From Pontibacter mucosus (GTDB taxonomy: Bacteria; Bacteroidota; Bacteroidia; Cytophagales; Hymenobacteraceae): 64,000 bases of DNA. Shown here piece by piece: positions 45,058 to 56,200 of this stretch. A program made the translations under genes and the position numbers. The stretch's first letter is position 1; every line of letters begins with the position of its first letter. Under the pieces are notes generated by a model. It was not told the origin of the DNA and ran no database searches. It worked only from the letters and a program-made list of their open reading frames with translations. The stretch lies in assembly GCF_003054055.1 (NCBI RefSeq), contig NZ_QBKI01000002.1:496001-560000 (forward strand), in the 5' to 3' direction.

Positions 45058-46224
45058 ATGCACATCATCTTCTTCTCTCATCCAACTTTCCTTAGTTCAC
45101 AGAGCATGCCGCGCTTTACCCGGATGCTGGCAAGTGGAATGGAGAGGAATGGACACCAGGTAGAGGTTTGGGCGCCAAGGCCCCGGTTTTATAATCTACC
45201 TGTACCTCTTAAGTTGAGCAAGTGGTTTGGCTATATAGACCAGTTCATCATTTTCCCAATAGAAGTAAGGAAAAGGTTAAAACGGTGTTCTCCTGATACC
45301 CTTTTCGTAATCACGGATAATGGTCTAGGCCCTTGGGTGCCTTTAGTGGCCAAGCGACATCATGTCATCCACTGCCACGATTTTCTAGCGCAGCTTTCAG
45401 CACTTGGTAGGATTCCTAGAAATCAGGTAAGCTGGACTGGGCGACTATATCAGGGCTATATCCGCTGGGGATATACAAAAGGTAGTCATTTCATTTCTGT
45501 ATCTCATGAGACACGCAAGGAACTGCATAAACTGCTAAAAAAGCCCCCTGTGTTTTCCGAAGTAGTATACAACGGACTTAATAGCAATTTTAGAACTCAC
45601 GATGTTATCGAGGCTAGAACAAAGCTAGGAGATCTGATAGGCTTAGATTTAACTAATGGGTATATACTTCATGTGGGAGGGAATCAGTGGTATAAGAACC
45701 GAGCAGGTGTTATAGAGATATACAATGCGTGGTGTAGAAATAGTCACATACAGTTACCTCTTTTATTAATTGGGCACAGCCCTTCTCCAAACTTATTAAA
45801 ACACTATGCCAGATCTCCTTATAAAAGTAATATACATTGGTTAAGTAAAATTGATGACGATGAGATTCGATTAGCATACGCTGGAGCGAAAGTGTTTCTA
45901 TTTCCCTCATTGGCAGAAGGGTTTGGCTGGCCGATTGCTGAAGCTATGGCCTGTGGTTGCCCTGTGATTACCACACGTAGGGCTCCTATGACAGAAGTAG
46001 CGGGAGAGGCAGCTTTTTTCATTTCTCGGTGCCCAAAGAACAAAGATGCAATTGCAGAATGGAGTATAGAAGCAGCTAGAATTTTGGATAAAGTAATCAC
46101 TTTACCTGATAAAGAGCGTGAAAAGCTTATCCAAACCGGATTGATAAATGCTAAAAGATTTGAAACAGAGGAATCTATTAGACAGATAGAAAAAATATAT
46201 CAGAACATTCTTGCAACTCATTAA
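45058..46224 (+). CDS. Family 4 glycosyltransferase (mannosyl/rhamnosyl type)
   Basis: A 388-residue GT-B enzyme; the ATG at 45058 (MHIIFFSHPTFLSSQSMPRF) is preferred to a TTG 12 bp upstream. The donor domain has YILHVGGNQWYKNRAGVIEI and PSLAEGFGWPIAEAMACGCP with the EX7E pattern, followed by MTEVAGEAAFF. This arrangement is common in mannosyl- and rhamnosyltransferases of O-antigen loci. Sugar not deducible. Confidence 0.88.
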   Translation: MHIIFFSHPTFLSSQSMPRFTRMLASGMERNGHQVEVWAPRPRFYNLPVPLKLSKWFGYIDQFIIFPIEVRKRLKRCSPDTLFVITDNGLGPWVPLVAKRHHVIHCHDFLAQLSALGRIPRNQVSWTGRLYQGYIRWGYTKGSHFISVSHETRKELHKLLKKPPVFSEVVYNGLNSNFRTHDVIEARTKLGDLIGLDLTNGYILHVGGNQWYKNRAGVIEIYNAWCRNSHIQLPLLLIGHSPSPNLLKHYARSPYKSNIHWLSKIDDDEIRLAYAGAKVFLFPSLAEGFGWPIAEAMACGCPVITTRRAPMTEVAGEAAFFISRCPKNKDAIAEWSIEAARILDKVITLPDKEREKLIQTGLINAKRFETEESIRQIEKIYQNILATH

Positions 46225-46525
46225 CAGCAAGGTAACATGCTCTTTTTAAGCAGTAGACTGGCTTTGAGCTGCTTCAACCGCATCTAGTATCGTGTATGGT
46301 TGAAATTATATTTTAAACACTAGGATTTTACCAACGTTTTTTAGCGTTTGAAGTATGAAGAATATAATTCATTGAATATGAAGTTGTATGTTTTGATAGT
46401 ACGGGTATTTTGATTTAATCCACATCATACTGCAGCCATAGATACTTAATTTTAATTAGATAGCACTAGCAGTAGCAAATGATTATTTGCCACTAGCTGA
46501 GAACTGCAAATAACTTAAATGCCTG
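46225..46525. other. 301-bp AT-rich gap within the glycosyltransferase run
   Basis: No gene is supported. A small inverted repeat GCAAAT-GATT-ATTTGC lies near 46478-46493, about 35 bp before the next start. Possibly promoter-bearing; nothing else seen. Confidence 0.4.
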
Positions 46526-47800
46526 ATGAATATACTCCGAGTTATAGCAAGTATGGATCCATATCAGGGTGGTCCGTGTCAGGGAATCAGGAATGCGATA
46601 CCTGAGCTCAGAAAGCTAGGTGCTCGCAATGAAGTTGTATGCCTCGATAGTCCACAAGCTACCTACTTGGTGAAAGACGAGTTTCTTATACACGCTCTGG
46701 GACCAAGAAAAGGACCTTGGCAATACAGCGCAAAACTAGTTCCGTGGCTTTTGGCAAATTTGGGTCGTTTCGATGCTGTTGTGGTGCATGGACTTTGGCT
46801 ATACCACGGGTATGCGGTAAGAAAAGCTGTCTATCTTCTAAAAAAGCGTCAGAAAACGAGAGGAGAAAGTCAGAATAAAATACCCAGATTATATGTGATG
46901 CCTCACGGGATGCTGGACCCATACTTTCAGCGGGCCAAAGAAAGAAAATTGAAGGCAGTCAGAAATTGGTTTTACTGGAAGTTAGTGGAAAGTCATGTAG
47001 TAAATGAGGCAGATGGGCTACTCTTCACCTGTGAACAGGAGCTTCAACTGGCACGTGAACCATTTCAACCCTACTCACCAAGGCAGGTGGTAAATGTGGG
47101 ATATGGCATTGCTGATCCCCCCGCATTCGAACAGGAAATGCAGCAGGCTTTCGCGCTACAATGTCCGCAGTTACAAGGGCAACCGTATCTCCTTTTCTTA
47201 AGCAGAATACATGAAAAAAAAGGCGTTGATTTGCTTTTAAGAGCCTATGCCTTTATACGCACCAGCAAGCTAAAGCCGAAAGCAGAGCCTGTGCTGATAA
47301 GTTCTACAGTTGATGAGTTAGTTGAGACCATGCCCGTAGAAAATAATTTTCCAAAACTGGTTATTGCTGGGCCCGGACTGGAAACACCTTACGGGCATTC
47401 TATTCAAGAATTAGTAAATGAATCTCCCGAACTCCACAGCTCAGTGTTTTTCCCTGGTATGCTGACGGGCGAGGCCAAATGGGGGGCATTTTATGGTTGC
47501 GAAGCCTTTATACTTCCAAGTCACCAGGAAAACTTCGGTATAGCTGTAGTAGAGGCGCTGGCCTGTGGTAAACCTGTCTTAATATCTGATCAAGTGAATA
47601 TTTGGAAAGAGATTAGAAACGGAAAGGGTGGATTAGTTGCGAAGGACACACTGGATGGCGCTCAGCAGTTGCTGCAAGAATGGCAATCCCTGCCTGATTC
47701 CTCTAGAGAGTCGATGGGGCTGAAAGCCAGAGAAACTTTTGAGAAATGTTTTGCAATAAGGCCAGCTGCACATCGCTTTTTAAGTGCTTTAAAAGTGTAA
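46526..47800 (+). CDS. Family 4 glycosyltransferase
   Basis: A 424-residue GT-B enzyme of the type often annotated as colanic-acid or EPS glycosyltransferase. It starts MNILRVIASMDPYQGGPCQG, contains YVMPHGMLDPYFQRAKERK and LFLSRIHEKKGVDLLLRAY, and has the EX7E motif in PSHQENFGIAVVEALACGKP. It follows a 301-bp gap and is 50 bp before an acyltransferase gene. Confidence 0.89.
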   Translation: MNILRVIASMDPYQGGPCQGIRNAIPELRKLGARNEVVCLDSPQATYLVKDEFLIHALGPRKGPWQYSAKLVPWLLANLGRFDAVVVHGLWLYHGYAVRKAVYLLKKRQKTRGESQNKIPRLYVMPHGMLDPYFQRAKERKLKAVRNWFYWKLVESHVVNEADGLLFTCEQELQLAREPFQPYSPRQVVNVGYGIADPPAFEQEMQQAFALQCPQLQGQPYLLFLSRIHEKKGVDLLLRAYAFIRTSKLKPKAEPVLISSTVDELVETMPVENNFPKLVIAGPGLETPYGHSIQELVNESPELHSSVFFPGMLTGEAKWGAFYGCEAFILPSHQENFGIAVVEALACGKPVLISDQVNIWKEIRNGKGGLVAKDTLDGAQQLLQEWQSLPDSSRESMGLKARETFEKCFAIRPAAHRFLSALKV

Positions 47801-47850
47801 AGTTGCGATGCCTGTAAGAGCAAAGATCCATTAAAGTTGAATTATACTGT

Positions 47851-48429
47851 ATGCACAACCAGGATACGTTTGTAGGTGCCTCATTTTCCTTGCGTAACCG
47901 GCTGGGCAGGATTATCTGGGGAGTGGTTGTACTGCTATTGTTCAGGTATTCTCCTAAGCCTTTCCACAGCTGGAGAGCATTTCTGTTGAGGTTATTTGGG
48001 GCAAAAGTAGGGCATGGGGTGCATGTTTATCCGCAGGTCAAAATCTGGGCCCCCTGGAACCTGGAGCTTGCAGATGAGTGCGGAATTGGAAATGGCGCCA
48101 ATCTGTATTCCATGGACAAAATATCCATAGGCAAAAGGGCTGTTGTTTCACAGGGTGCTCATCTGGTTGCAGGCACCCACGACTATACCAAGCCAGGTTT
48201 TCCCTTAGTTACAAAGCCGATTCTAATAGGTAACCATGCCTGGATAGCTGCAGAAGCATTTATTCACCCAGGTATAAGTATAGGTGCAGGGAGCGTGATA
48301 GCTGCCAGGTCCGTTGTAACCAGAAGTATGCCTGCCTGGATGGTGTGCGGAGGGCACCCCTGTAAACCTATTAAGGAGAGAATTCTGGAAGGTTACAGGC
48401 CAGAAAGCGAAATTGTTAAAGCATCATGA
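47851..48429 (+). CDS. Sugar O-acetyltransferase (WcaF-like)
   Basis: A 192-residue hexapeptide-repeat enzyme. An N-terminal helix with a hydrophobic stretch (IIWGVVVLLLFRYSPKP) is followed by FGAKVGHGVHVYPQVKIWAPW, a signature of the WcaF/colanic acid acetyltransferase group, and a catalytic-type histidine in LVAGTHDYT. It likely acetylates a sugar of the polymer. It is 9 bp before the next gene, so co-expression is expected. Confidence 0.87.
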   Translation: MHNQDTFVGASFSLRNRLGRIIWGVVVLLLFRYSPKPFHSWRAFLLRLFGAKVGHGVHVYPQVKIWAPWNLELADECGIGNGANLYSMDKISIGKRAVVSQGAHLVAGTHDYTKPGFPLVTKPILIGNHAWIAAEAFIHPGISIGAGSVIAARSVVTRSMPAWMVCGGHPCKPIKERILEGYRPESEIVKAS

Positions 48430-48438
48430 CCTATAAGT

Positions 48439-49326
48439 ATGATTTCCGTAGTGATACTTACCAAAAACGAAGAGCATGACCTGCCTGTGTGCCTTGCATC
48501 ATTGGGTTGGTGTGATGATGTGCACGTACTTGACTCAGGTAGTATAGATAGAACCTGCGAAGTTGCGCGGGACTATGGTGCAAGGGTAAGCCATCATACT
48601 TTTGAGAGCTTCGGCAAGCAACGAAATTACGCCTTAGATAATCTGGGTATTCAGTTTGATTGGGTGCTGTTCCTGGATGCTGATGAAGTAGTGACAGAGC
48701 AGTTTCAGGTAGCGATGATGGCGGCTGTAACCTCTGCTGACAAGGAAGTGGCCGGTTTCTACTGCTGCTGGAAAATGATGCTGGAAGGCAAATGGCTGAA
48801 ACGTTGCGGTAATTTTCCTAAGTGGCAGTTTAGGTTACTGAGAAGGGGAAGAGCAAGGTTCATAGACTTTGGGCATGGTCAGAAGGAGGGCGAGACGCTT
48901 GGGCGTATCGAGTACATTGCTGAACCATACTTGCATTATAGTTTCTCAAAAGGATGGGCGCAGTGGATTGAGAGGCATAACAAGTACTCGTGCCAGGAAG
49001 CTGCTGCCAGGCTCTATACACCCCCAACCTGGCGGAATGTTTTTTCCAGGCACGGTAGTGTCCGTAACCCGGCGTTGAAATCTTGGCTTAGCAGGGTGCC
49101 GGGCTGGCCGGTGCTTCACTTTTTGCAAGCCTATGTGTTTAACCTAGGTTTTTTAGAGGGAACACCAGGGTTAATATACTGCATCAATACGAGCTACCAC
49201 GAATTCCTGATACAGATAAAAATGAGGGAAATAAGGAAAGGAAAGTATAACCTAAGGCTCCCAGAGTATGAAAACTCAGCAGTGAAAGAGACCCTGAACT
49301 ATAATAAGCATAGGGCTCCGGTTTGA
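48439..49326 (+). CDS. Family 2 glycosyltransferase (WaaE/KdtX-like)
   Basis: A 295-residue GT-A inverting enzyme. It starts ISVVILTKNEEHDLPVCLAS, has HVLDSGSIDRT and the metal-binding FLDADEVV, and the central WQFRLLRRGRARF, followed by a YLHYSFSKGWAQWIERHNKYS segment typical of the WaaE/KdtX group that adds glucose-type sugars to lipid-linked glycans. The C-terminal helix (HFLQAYVFNLGFLEG) suggests membrane association. Confidence 0.88.
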   Translation: MISVVILTKNEEHDLPVCLASLGWCDDVHVLDSGSIDRTCEVARDYGARVSHHTFESFGKQRNYALDNLGIQFDWVLFLDADEVVTEQFQVAMMAAVTSADKEVAGFYCCWKMMLEGKWLKRCGNFPKWQFRLLRRGRARFIDFGHGQKEGETLGRIEYIAEPYLHYSFSKGWAQWIERHNKYSCQEAAARLYTPPTWRNVFSRHGSVRNPALKSWLSRVPGWPVLHFLQAYVFNLGFLEGTPGLIYCINTSYHEFLIQIKMREIRKGKYNLRLPEYENSAVKETLNYNKHRAPV

Positions 49327-49624
49327 AGATGAAATTATAGAAAACCTTACTGATTTATACTTCCATTTAAGCTAATACCCTACAGATCAGAAGTTGGTTA
49401 AGCAAAACCTATTTACGATAAGTTAACTAACTACGCCGACTTAATGAAGCGCAAGCAAAGGAATGGTACCTGTCGCCATACAGGCTGCCTTTCCTGCCCT
49501 ACTACACCCTTCTTTGATTTTTACAATTAAGTTCACCCATTTCGCATAGGCATTGGATTGAAAGGCGCTTTTCCAGCCTTTTCTCAATCCTATTATCCTT
49601 GAGTTGTACCTGTTACTTAAGAAT
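49327..49624. other. 298-bp gap with a weak hairpin
   Basis: No gene. Near 49560-49583 AAAGGC and GCCTTTT flank a 9-nt loop and run into a short T-rich stretch, a possible weak terminator. The break may separate the glycosyltransferase run from the WcaI-like and fucose genes. Confidence 0.35.
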
Positions 49625-50941
49625 ATGAATAAAAGAGTGTTATTGATAGGGTATAATTTCTACCCTGAGCCCACTGGAATCGGTAGGTATAGTGGGGAAC
49701 AGATTTATTGGCTGGCTCAAAATGGGTACGACTGCACCGTATTGGCCTCCTATCCCTACTATCCCTTTTGGAAAGTGCAGGAGCCGTACACGCAGGATAA
49801 ACTATGGTATAAACTAGAAGAAAAATGTTTTGAATCAGGAGGCAGAATAGCTGTTCACCGTTGCCCTATGTTTATTCCAAAGAATCCAACGGGTTTAAAA
49901 AGGGTGTTGCTTGATTTATCGTTCTTCATTACAGCGTTCTTTAGATTGTTATACTTGCTGCCCGGTAAAAGATTCGACTTTACCATTACCATACTGCCTT
50001 CTGTAAGTCTTGGGCTTCTTGGGGTTTTCTATAAAAAAATCAGAGGTACAAAACTGATTTGTCATGTGCATGATTTGCAGATAGAAGCTGCAAGAGATTT
50101 GAATTTAATCAAGTCTGAAACTGCAATTAGCCTCCTTTTCAAATTAGAGAAATTTATTTTTGACAGGTGCGATAAGATTACGTGTGTAGGGGAGGGAATG
50201 GCCAGGAAAGTGAAGGCGAAGGCGTTAAAAGAAATCTTCCTGTTCTTTAATACAACCGATTTAGAGCAGTTTTTCCCGCTTAGTAACCGCCATGATTTGA
50301 AACAGGCTTTCGGGTTTCTTCCAGATGATAAGGTACTCCTCTACTCTGGCGCTATCGGCGAAAAGCAAGGTATTGAGGCTATACTTTATGCGGCTAAAGA
50401 AAATGCACATCATCATAAACTCAAGTTTGTCATTTGTGGGTCAGGGCCTTATAAAGAAAGACTACAGGGCTTGGCAAGGGAAATGCAGTTGCAGAATGTC
50501 TTCTTTCTGCCACTTCAGCCAATGAAAAAGCTAAACCAGTTTCTCAACATGGCAGATATACACCTGATCGTGCAGAAGGCTAATGCGGGGGATTTGGTTA
50601 TGCCATCCAAGCTTAATACAGTTCTGGCTGTAGGGGGCTTGGCATTGGTAACTGCAAATGAAGGAACTGGCATGTATGCTCTCATAAAAGAGCATAGGAT
50701 GGGGATTGTAGTTGATGCCGAAAATCAACAAGCTTTAAATGACGGGATAACTAGTGCCCTAACGGCTGATGCAGAAACACTTGCACAAAACGCGCGAGCT
50801 TACGCTGAATCATACCTGTCTATAGATAGGATAATGAGCAATTTTGAAGAATCATGTCTTAAACCTAGTCCTGATGTAAGGCAAACCATTGCGTCGGGAA
50901 GCATCAACTTAGGGCACACCCATCCTCAAACGATTAAATAA
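49625..50941 (+). CDS. WcaI-type family 4 glycosyltransferase
   Basis: A 438-residue enzyme; the ATG at 49625 ([20 protein letters not shown]) gives the standard WcaI-like start, whereas a TTG 21 bp upstream is unlikely. Conserved parts are [36 protein letters not shown] and a donor domain with [20 protein letters not shown]. The usual EX7E region reads [18 protein letters not shown], characteristic of the WcaI group. In colanic acid synthesis WcaI is a putative fucosyltransferase, which would fit the next gene, GDP-L-fucose synthase. Confidence 0.87.
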   Translation: MNKRVLLIGYNFYPEPTGIGRYSGEQIYWLAQNGYDCTVLASYPYYPFWKVQEPYTQDKLWYKLEEKCFESGGRIAVHRCPMFIPKNPTGLKRVLLDLSFFITAFFRLLYLLPGKRFDFTITILPSVSLGLLGVFYKKIRGTKLICHVHDLQIEAARDLNLIKSETAISLLFKLEKFIFDRCDKITCVGEGMARKVKAKALKEIFLFFNTTDLEQFFPLSNRHDLKQAFGFLPDDKVLLYSGAIGEKQGIEAILYAAKENAHHHKLKFVICGSGPYKERLQGLAREMQLQNVFFLPLQPMKKLNQFLNMADIHLIVQKANAGDLVMPSKLNTVLAVGGLALVTANEGTGMYALIKEHRMGIVVDAENQQALNDGITSALTADAETLAQNARAYAESYLSIDRIMSNFEESCLKPSPDVRQTIASGSINLGHTHPQTIK

Positions 50942-51002
50942 CTTAACCAACTTTCTTAAAAACTATAACAAGTTAATTGCGGAACATCTCAGCAGCACCA
51001 TA

Positions 51003-51956
51003 ATGAATAGAACTGATAAGGTATTTGTGGCTGGCCATAAAGGTATGGTCGGCTCAGCTATTATGAGGAAACTAGAGTCCATGGGCTACCATAATATTGT
51101 CGTGCGAAGCTCGAAGGAACTGGACCTGAGGAACCAGCAACAGGTGAACAACTTCTTCGCCGAAGAAAAGCCGGACTATGTCTTTCTGGCTGCTGCTAAG
51201 GTGGGGGGGATTATCGCCAACAGTACATATCAAGCCGAGTTTATTTACGATAATCTTATGATTCAGAACAACGTTATTCATGCTGCTTATCTGAGTAATG
51301 TTAAGAAGTTGCTGTTCATGGGTTCATCCTGCATTTACCCAAAATTCTGTCCCCAACCTATGAAGGAGAACTACCTTCTGACAGGAACCATAGAGCCCAC
51401 CAATGAACCCTATGCCATTGCAAAGATTGCAGGTATCAAGTTATGCAATTATTACAGGGCGCAGTATGGCTGCAACTTTATCTCGGTCATGCCCACTAAT
51501 ATCTATGGCCCGAATGATAATTATGACCTGCAGAACTCACATGTCTTACCAGCCCTGATCAGAAAGTTTATCATAGCCCGTAACAGAAAAGACTCTTCGG
51601 TGCTGCTTTGGGGAAGTGGCACACCCAGGAGAGAGTTCTTGCATGCTGATGACCTGGCAGATGCTCTTTTGTTTTTGATGGAGACCTATAATGAAGGTGG
51701 CTTTATAAACATAGGCACTGGAAAAGATATCAGCATACTGGAACTGGCAAGGCTTGTACAGAAGGTTGTCGAGTTTGAAGGCGATATTATCACAGATACA
51801 ACAAAACCTGATGGTACCCCCAGAAAGCTGATGGATGTGTCAAGGCTGCTTGCAATGGGGTGGGAGGCAAAAATATCCTTAGAGGAAGGTATAAACAAAG
51901 CCCTTCAGGAAGTGAGGGAAAAGGACTGGGCACTGGAAGGCGTGGAAGCTAATTAA
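51003..51956 (+). CDS. fcl: GDP-L-fucose synthase
   Basis: A 317-residue extended SDR (also called wcaG) converting GDP-4-keto-6-deoxymannose to GDP-L-fucose by epimerisation and NADPH reduction. GHKGMVGSA at 11-19 binds the cofactor; [16 protein letters not shown] carries the catalytic serine/cysteine, and Tyr137/Lys141 (YAIAK) complete the site. The full family signature makes this assignment firm. The partner GDP-mannose 4,6-dehydratase (gmd), usually adjacent, is not in this window. Confidence 0.95.
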   Translation: MNRTDKVFVAGHKGMVGSAIMRKLESMGYHNIVVRSSKELDLRNQQQVNNFFAEEKPDYVFLAAAKVGGIIANSTYQAEFIYDNLMIQNNVIHAAYLSNVKKLLFMGSSCIYPKFCPQPMKENYLLTGTIEPTNEPYAIAKIAGIKLCNYYRAQYGCNFISVMPTNIYGPNDNYDLQNSHVLPALIRKFIIARNRKDSSVLLWGSGTPRREFLHADDLADALLFLMETYNEGGFINIGTGKDISILELARLVQKVVEFEGDIITDTTKPDGTPRKLMDVSRLLAMGWEAKISLEEGINKALQEVREKDWALEGVEAN

Positions 51957-52053
51957 CCAGGCCACGCTGCCATAGAGTCGTTCAAAGTATGATAATTTAA
52001 CCAATTGAGGTGCAGGTTTCTGTTTGGCTTGCGGCGATATTTCTTCTATTTCT

Positions 52054-52752
52054 ATGAAACACGTCTTCTTTTCGCTGCTGTTATTGTTTTATACTTTCCC
52101 AGCACTAGCCTACACTAGTCAGGTTCCGGGCGGCATGTTAGATTACCTGGCAGATTCCCTTAGCGAAGACAGCACCCTCCAAAGTATAGGCACGAACACG
52201 GCAGCGATGGAGCGGAAAGTGAGGTTTGGCGTTAAGCTTTCTGGTGGGATGTCTAACATGAATTTTAATAAAGGGTTTCCCAAACCAGCCAGTCCGGTAG
52301 ACGCCTCATGGAATGTAAGTATAGGTGGAGGCGCGTTGTTGGAGGTGCCGATTTATAAAAAGCTGTACCTGCAACAGGAGTACCTGTATGCCGATTTAGG
52401 TGGAGAGGCAAAGGAGATGGGCCTTAAGTATAGGCTTGGTTACCTGTATTTGCCCGTTCTTTTCAAATATCAGCTAAATCGGAATATTGCCTTTCTGGCA
52501 GGTACACAGTTTGATTTGCTGCTGTACGCCAAAGAGCGATACGAAGGTAATCTCACTAATATTATGCACGAAACAGAAGAGAGAAATATTGGTCTGATAG
52601 CCGGATTGGAGTATAAACTAACAGAAATCTTATACTTGGATGTTCGCCTAATGCACGGTATCAACCACATAGGTATAAAGTATGGTGGCGCTTCCAGAGA
52701 ATTTAAGTGGGAGTCATTACAACTTTCAGCGGTAGTAAGGCCTTTCAAGTGA
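52054..52752 (+). CDS. Outer-membrane beta-barrel protein
   Basis: A 232-residue protein with a signal peptide (MKHVFFSLLLLFYTFPALA, cleavage near ALA/YT) when read from the ATG at 52054. The mature part starts with a short linker, then alternating hydrophobic strands (RFGVKLSGGMSNMNFNKGF, SIGGGALLEVPIYKKLYLQ, YRLGYLYLPVLFKYQL) and ends in a strand with terminal aromatic residue (LQLSAVVRPFK), as in PorT-like or OmpA-like eight-stranded barrels. Specific role unknown; it lies at the end of the exopolysaccharide locus. Confidence 0.82.
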   Translation: MKHVFFSLLLLFYTFPALAYTSQVPGGMLDYLADSLSEDSTLQSIGTNTAAMERKVRFGVKLSGGMSNMNFNKGFPKPASPVDASWNVSIGGGALLEVPIYKKLYLQQEYLYADLGGEAKEMGLKYRLGYLYLPVLFKYQLNRNIAFLAGTQFDLLLYAKERYEGNLTNIMHETEERNIGLIAGLEYKLTEILYLDVRLMHGINHIGIKYGGASREFKWESLQLSAVVRPFK

Positions 52753-53236
52753 AGTTAGCACAGCTCAGGAGTTTTTTTAGGCTATCTACTTTTCACCGAT
52801 TTACACTATGTAACCTTTTATTAGTAATTATTTGTGATTGAGTATTGTTTATACTTTGTTTTGTCTTGGTTCTGCACCATGAAAACATATTTTCACCAAT
52901 AAATGCAGCAAAAAGCCTCATATCATACTGTTGTATATATTCAATAAAAAATTATACTCGTAGTATAAATACACCCTTTAAGCTAATGCATGTACCTTAT
53001 GCATTGCTTTACAATAGCCATAATTCTGCAGCTCGACCTGAATAACACTGATGTTGGGTATCATACTCAACTAATCAGGATGTCTTTAATATGTTTTATC
53101 AATGTGCCTGCCTGTTAAGGTAAAGTTGATACTTCATTCGCTGTGTCTTTGCAATCATCGTTGCAAATAAACCTTTCTGTATCGCATACGAGCGTGCCTA
53201 GCATCGATTACTTAGATATATCCTAAAATAAGTACC
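52753..53236. other. 484-bp AT-rich gap before the giant secreted protein
   Basis: A short open frame here (52845-53045) starts at a non-ATG codon and has no coding character. Several TTTATACTT-type motifs occur. This gap probably contains the promoter of the giant gene, but no consensus could be fixed. Confidence 0.45.
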
Positions 53237-56200
53237 ATGAGCATGAAATCTACTGTCACGACTATGTGGAAGCAACTCTTCTTACACTTGATCATCGGCT
53301 TCTCTATTCTTGCTACCTATGCGCAGCTTCAGGTGCATACACCTGCAATTGAGGCATTTCAGGAGCTGGTAAATAGCAACTCCCTACATACGAAGTATAC
53401 AGCCAGCGACCCGGATATCCAGGAAAGCGGTGCAAGTAGTAACCTGGCCTATACGAATGCTGGTTTAAGTATAAACTCGGTAGGGAAATCCTCTATTACT
53501 TCATACAAGGAAAAGGATTCAGGATATACTTCTGCTTTGGCTTCAACAGACAAAGCTATTCTCCTAATAGGTTCAACAGCCAACAAGTTCAGTCAGTATT
53601 CATCAGAGATACTGATAGCGGAAGGGTTGAATGGGTTTACAACCACTGATATTACTGCCGTAACGGCGGAGATGCTAAATAGCTATGATGTTGTGATAGT
53701 GGGAAATATACCTCTAACCAGTGCTCAGGTAACCCTTCTGAGTAACTGGACCACTTCAGGCGGTACACTAATAACTTTCAGACCGGATGTCAAACTTGCT
53801 CCGCTCCTGGGCCTGGCCCCAGCTAGTGGCACCCTAGCCAATAGGTATCTTCTTGTACACACAGCCACAGGGCCTGGAAAAGGTATAGTGAGCCAGACAA
53901 TGCAATACCAGGGAGAGGCGGACCTGTATACAGTGAATAGTGCCACCAAGCTTGCTACGCTTTATTCTTCGGCTACTTCTGCCACAGTTTATCCTGCAGT
54001 AACTATAAACTCTGTGGGAAACCAAGGGGGGGCGGCTGTCGCTTTTACTTTTGATCTGGCAAAATCTATCATCTACACCCGCCAGGGTAACCCGCAGTGG
54101 GCCGGACAGAAAAGAGATGGACAGGCGGGGCCTATTCGTTCGGACGACCAGTTCTACCCGGATTGGGTAGACTTCAGCAAAGTAATGATCCCGCAGGCTG
54201 ATGAGCAGCAGCGCCTCTTGGCTAACATTATCACTTTAAATGCCCGTAAGCCTGTACCGCGCTTCTGGTATTTTCCGAGGGGGCTAAAAGCAGTTGTGGT
54301 CATGACGGGCGATGACCACGGAAACGGGGGTACTAAAGCGCGCTTCAATCAATACCTTCGCCTCAGTTCAGATAACAGTGCGGAGGCAGTAGCCGATTGG
54401 CGTGCCATAAGAGGAACCTCGTACATTTATCCTAATACCCCCATATCGGATGCTGAGGCGAGAGCTTTTGAGCAACAGGGTTTTGAGATCGCACTGCACC
54501 TCACCACTAACTGCGCGAATTTTACCCCAACTTCCTTAGAGCGTGACCTGACCAACCAGTTAGCTGAGTTTAAAAGCCGCTACCCAAGCGTTGCCCCTCC
54601 TACAACAAACCGTACCCACTGTATAGCCTGGAGCGATTGGCATACGCAGCCTAAATTGGAAGCCCCCAAAGGAATCAGGCTTGATGCAAACTATTATTAC
54701 TGGCCAAGCCCCTGGGTTCAAGACCGCCCGGGCATGTTTACAGGTTCAGGTATTCCTATGAGGTTTGCAGACCTTGATGGCGGTCTAATTGACTGCTACC
54801 AGTTGACTACACAGATGACAGATGAGTCAGACCAGACCTTTCCATATACTATTGATCAACTGCTGAACAAAGCCCTGGGAAGCGAAGGATACTACGGAGC
54901 GTTCTGTGCTAACATGCATACAGACGCCAACACGTCTGATGGGTCAGATGCCATAATTGCCTCAGCAAAATCACGGGATGTACCGGTTATTTCCTCTAAG
55001 CAGCTTCTTACCTGGCTCGACGGGCGGAATGGTTCTTCCTTTAGCGCAATGAGCTGGAATGAAGGTGAACTGCGTTTTACAGTGAGTGTGGCAAATGGAG
55101 CAAGAAGCTTACAGGGAATGCTTCCGATGACAGAAACGACCGGCCCCCTGGTTAAGCTAACACTGAATGGCGCGACTGTACCAATTGTTAAAACAGAGTT
55201 TATTAAAGGGGTGGAGTATGCCTTTTTCCCTGCTTCACCCGGGGAATATGTGGCCACCTACGATGCAGATGCTCCGCAAAACCAGGCCCCTACTGTGAGT
55301 ATTACTGCCCCTGCCAACAATGCCACATTTACTGCCCCTGCTTCTATTACCATTACAGCAAATGCCTCTGATTCAGATGGGGAGGTCACTAGAGTTGAAT
55401 TCTTTAGTGGAGAGCAGAAAATAGGAGAGGATACCCAGGGCAATGACGGGTGGAGTTATACTTGGAACGGCGTACAAGCAACTACCTATACACTAACTGC
55501 TAAGGCTTATGATAACAGTGGTGCGTCGACTACTTCGGCTCAGGTAATAATTGAAGTGGAAGCGGTATGCCCATGCTCAGTTTTTACACAGGCGTTTACG
55601 CCCTCAGGCAGCCTGCAAAACGACGGGCAGGCCATCCAGGTAGGCATGAAATTCCGCTCTTCGGTGGCTGGCACTGTGACGGGGGTTCGTTTCTACAAGC
55701 AGAGCGGCAACACGGGCACCCACACGGGCCAGCTCTACAGCAGCACCGGCACGCTGCTGGCCTCGGTGGTGTTCCAGAACGAGACGGCCTCGGGCTGGCA
55801 GCAGGCCTCCTTCTCCTCGCCGGTGGCCGTCACCGCCGGCACCACCTACCTCATTTCCTACCACTCGAGCGGGGGCGGCTACTCGGCCGACGACAACGGC
55901 TTCAGCCAGGCCGTGGTGAACGGGCCCCTGACGGGCCTGCAGAACGGGGTGGACGGGGCCAACGGCGTCTACCGCTATACCGCCTCGCCGGCCTTCCCCA
56001 CCAGCAACTACCAGTCCAGCAACTACTTTGTCGACGTGGTGTTCGAGACAGGCACCCAGCCCTCCAACGAGGCGCCGGCCGTGGCGATTACCTCCCCGGC
56101 CAACAACGCCTCCTTCACCGCACCGGCCAGCATAAACATCACGGCCTCGGCCTCAGACCCGGACGGCACGGTAAGCAAGGTGGAGTTCTTCCAGGGCACT

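Noticed and set aside
52845..53045. 66-codon open frame in the gap before the giant gene
   Set aside because: Non-ATG start, AT-rich composition, no signal or motif; best read as non-coding.
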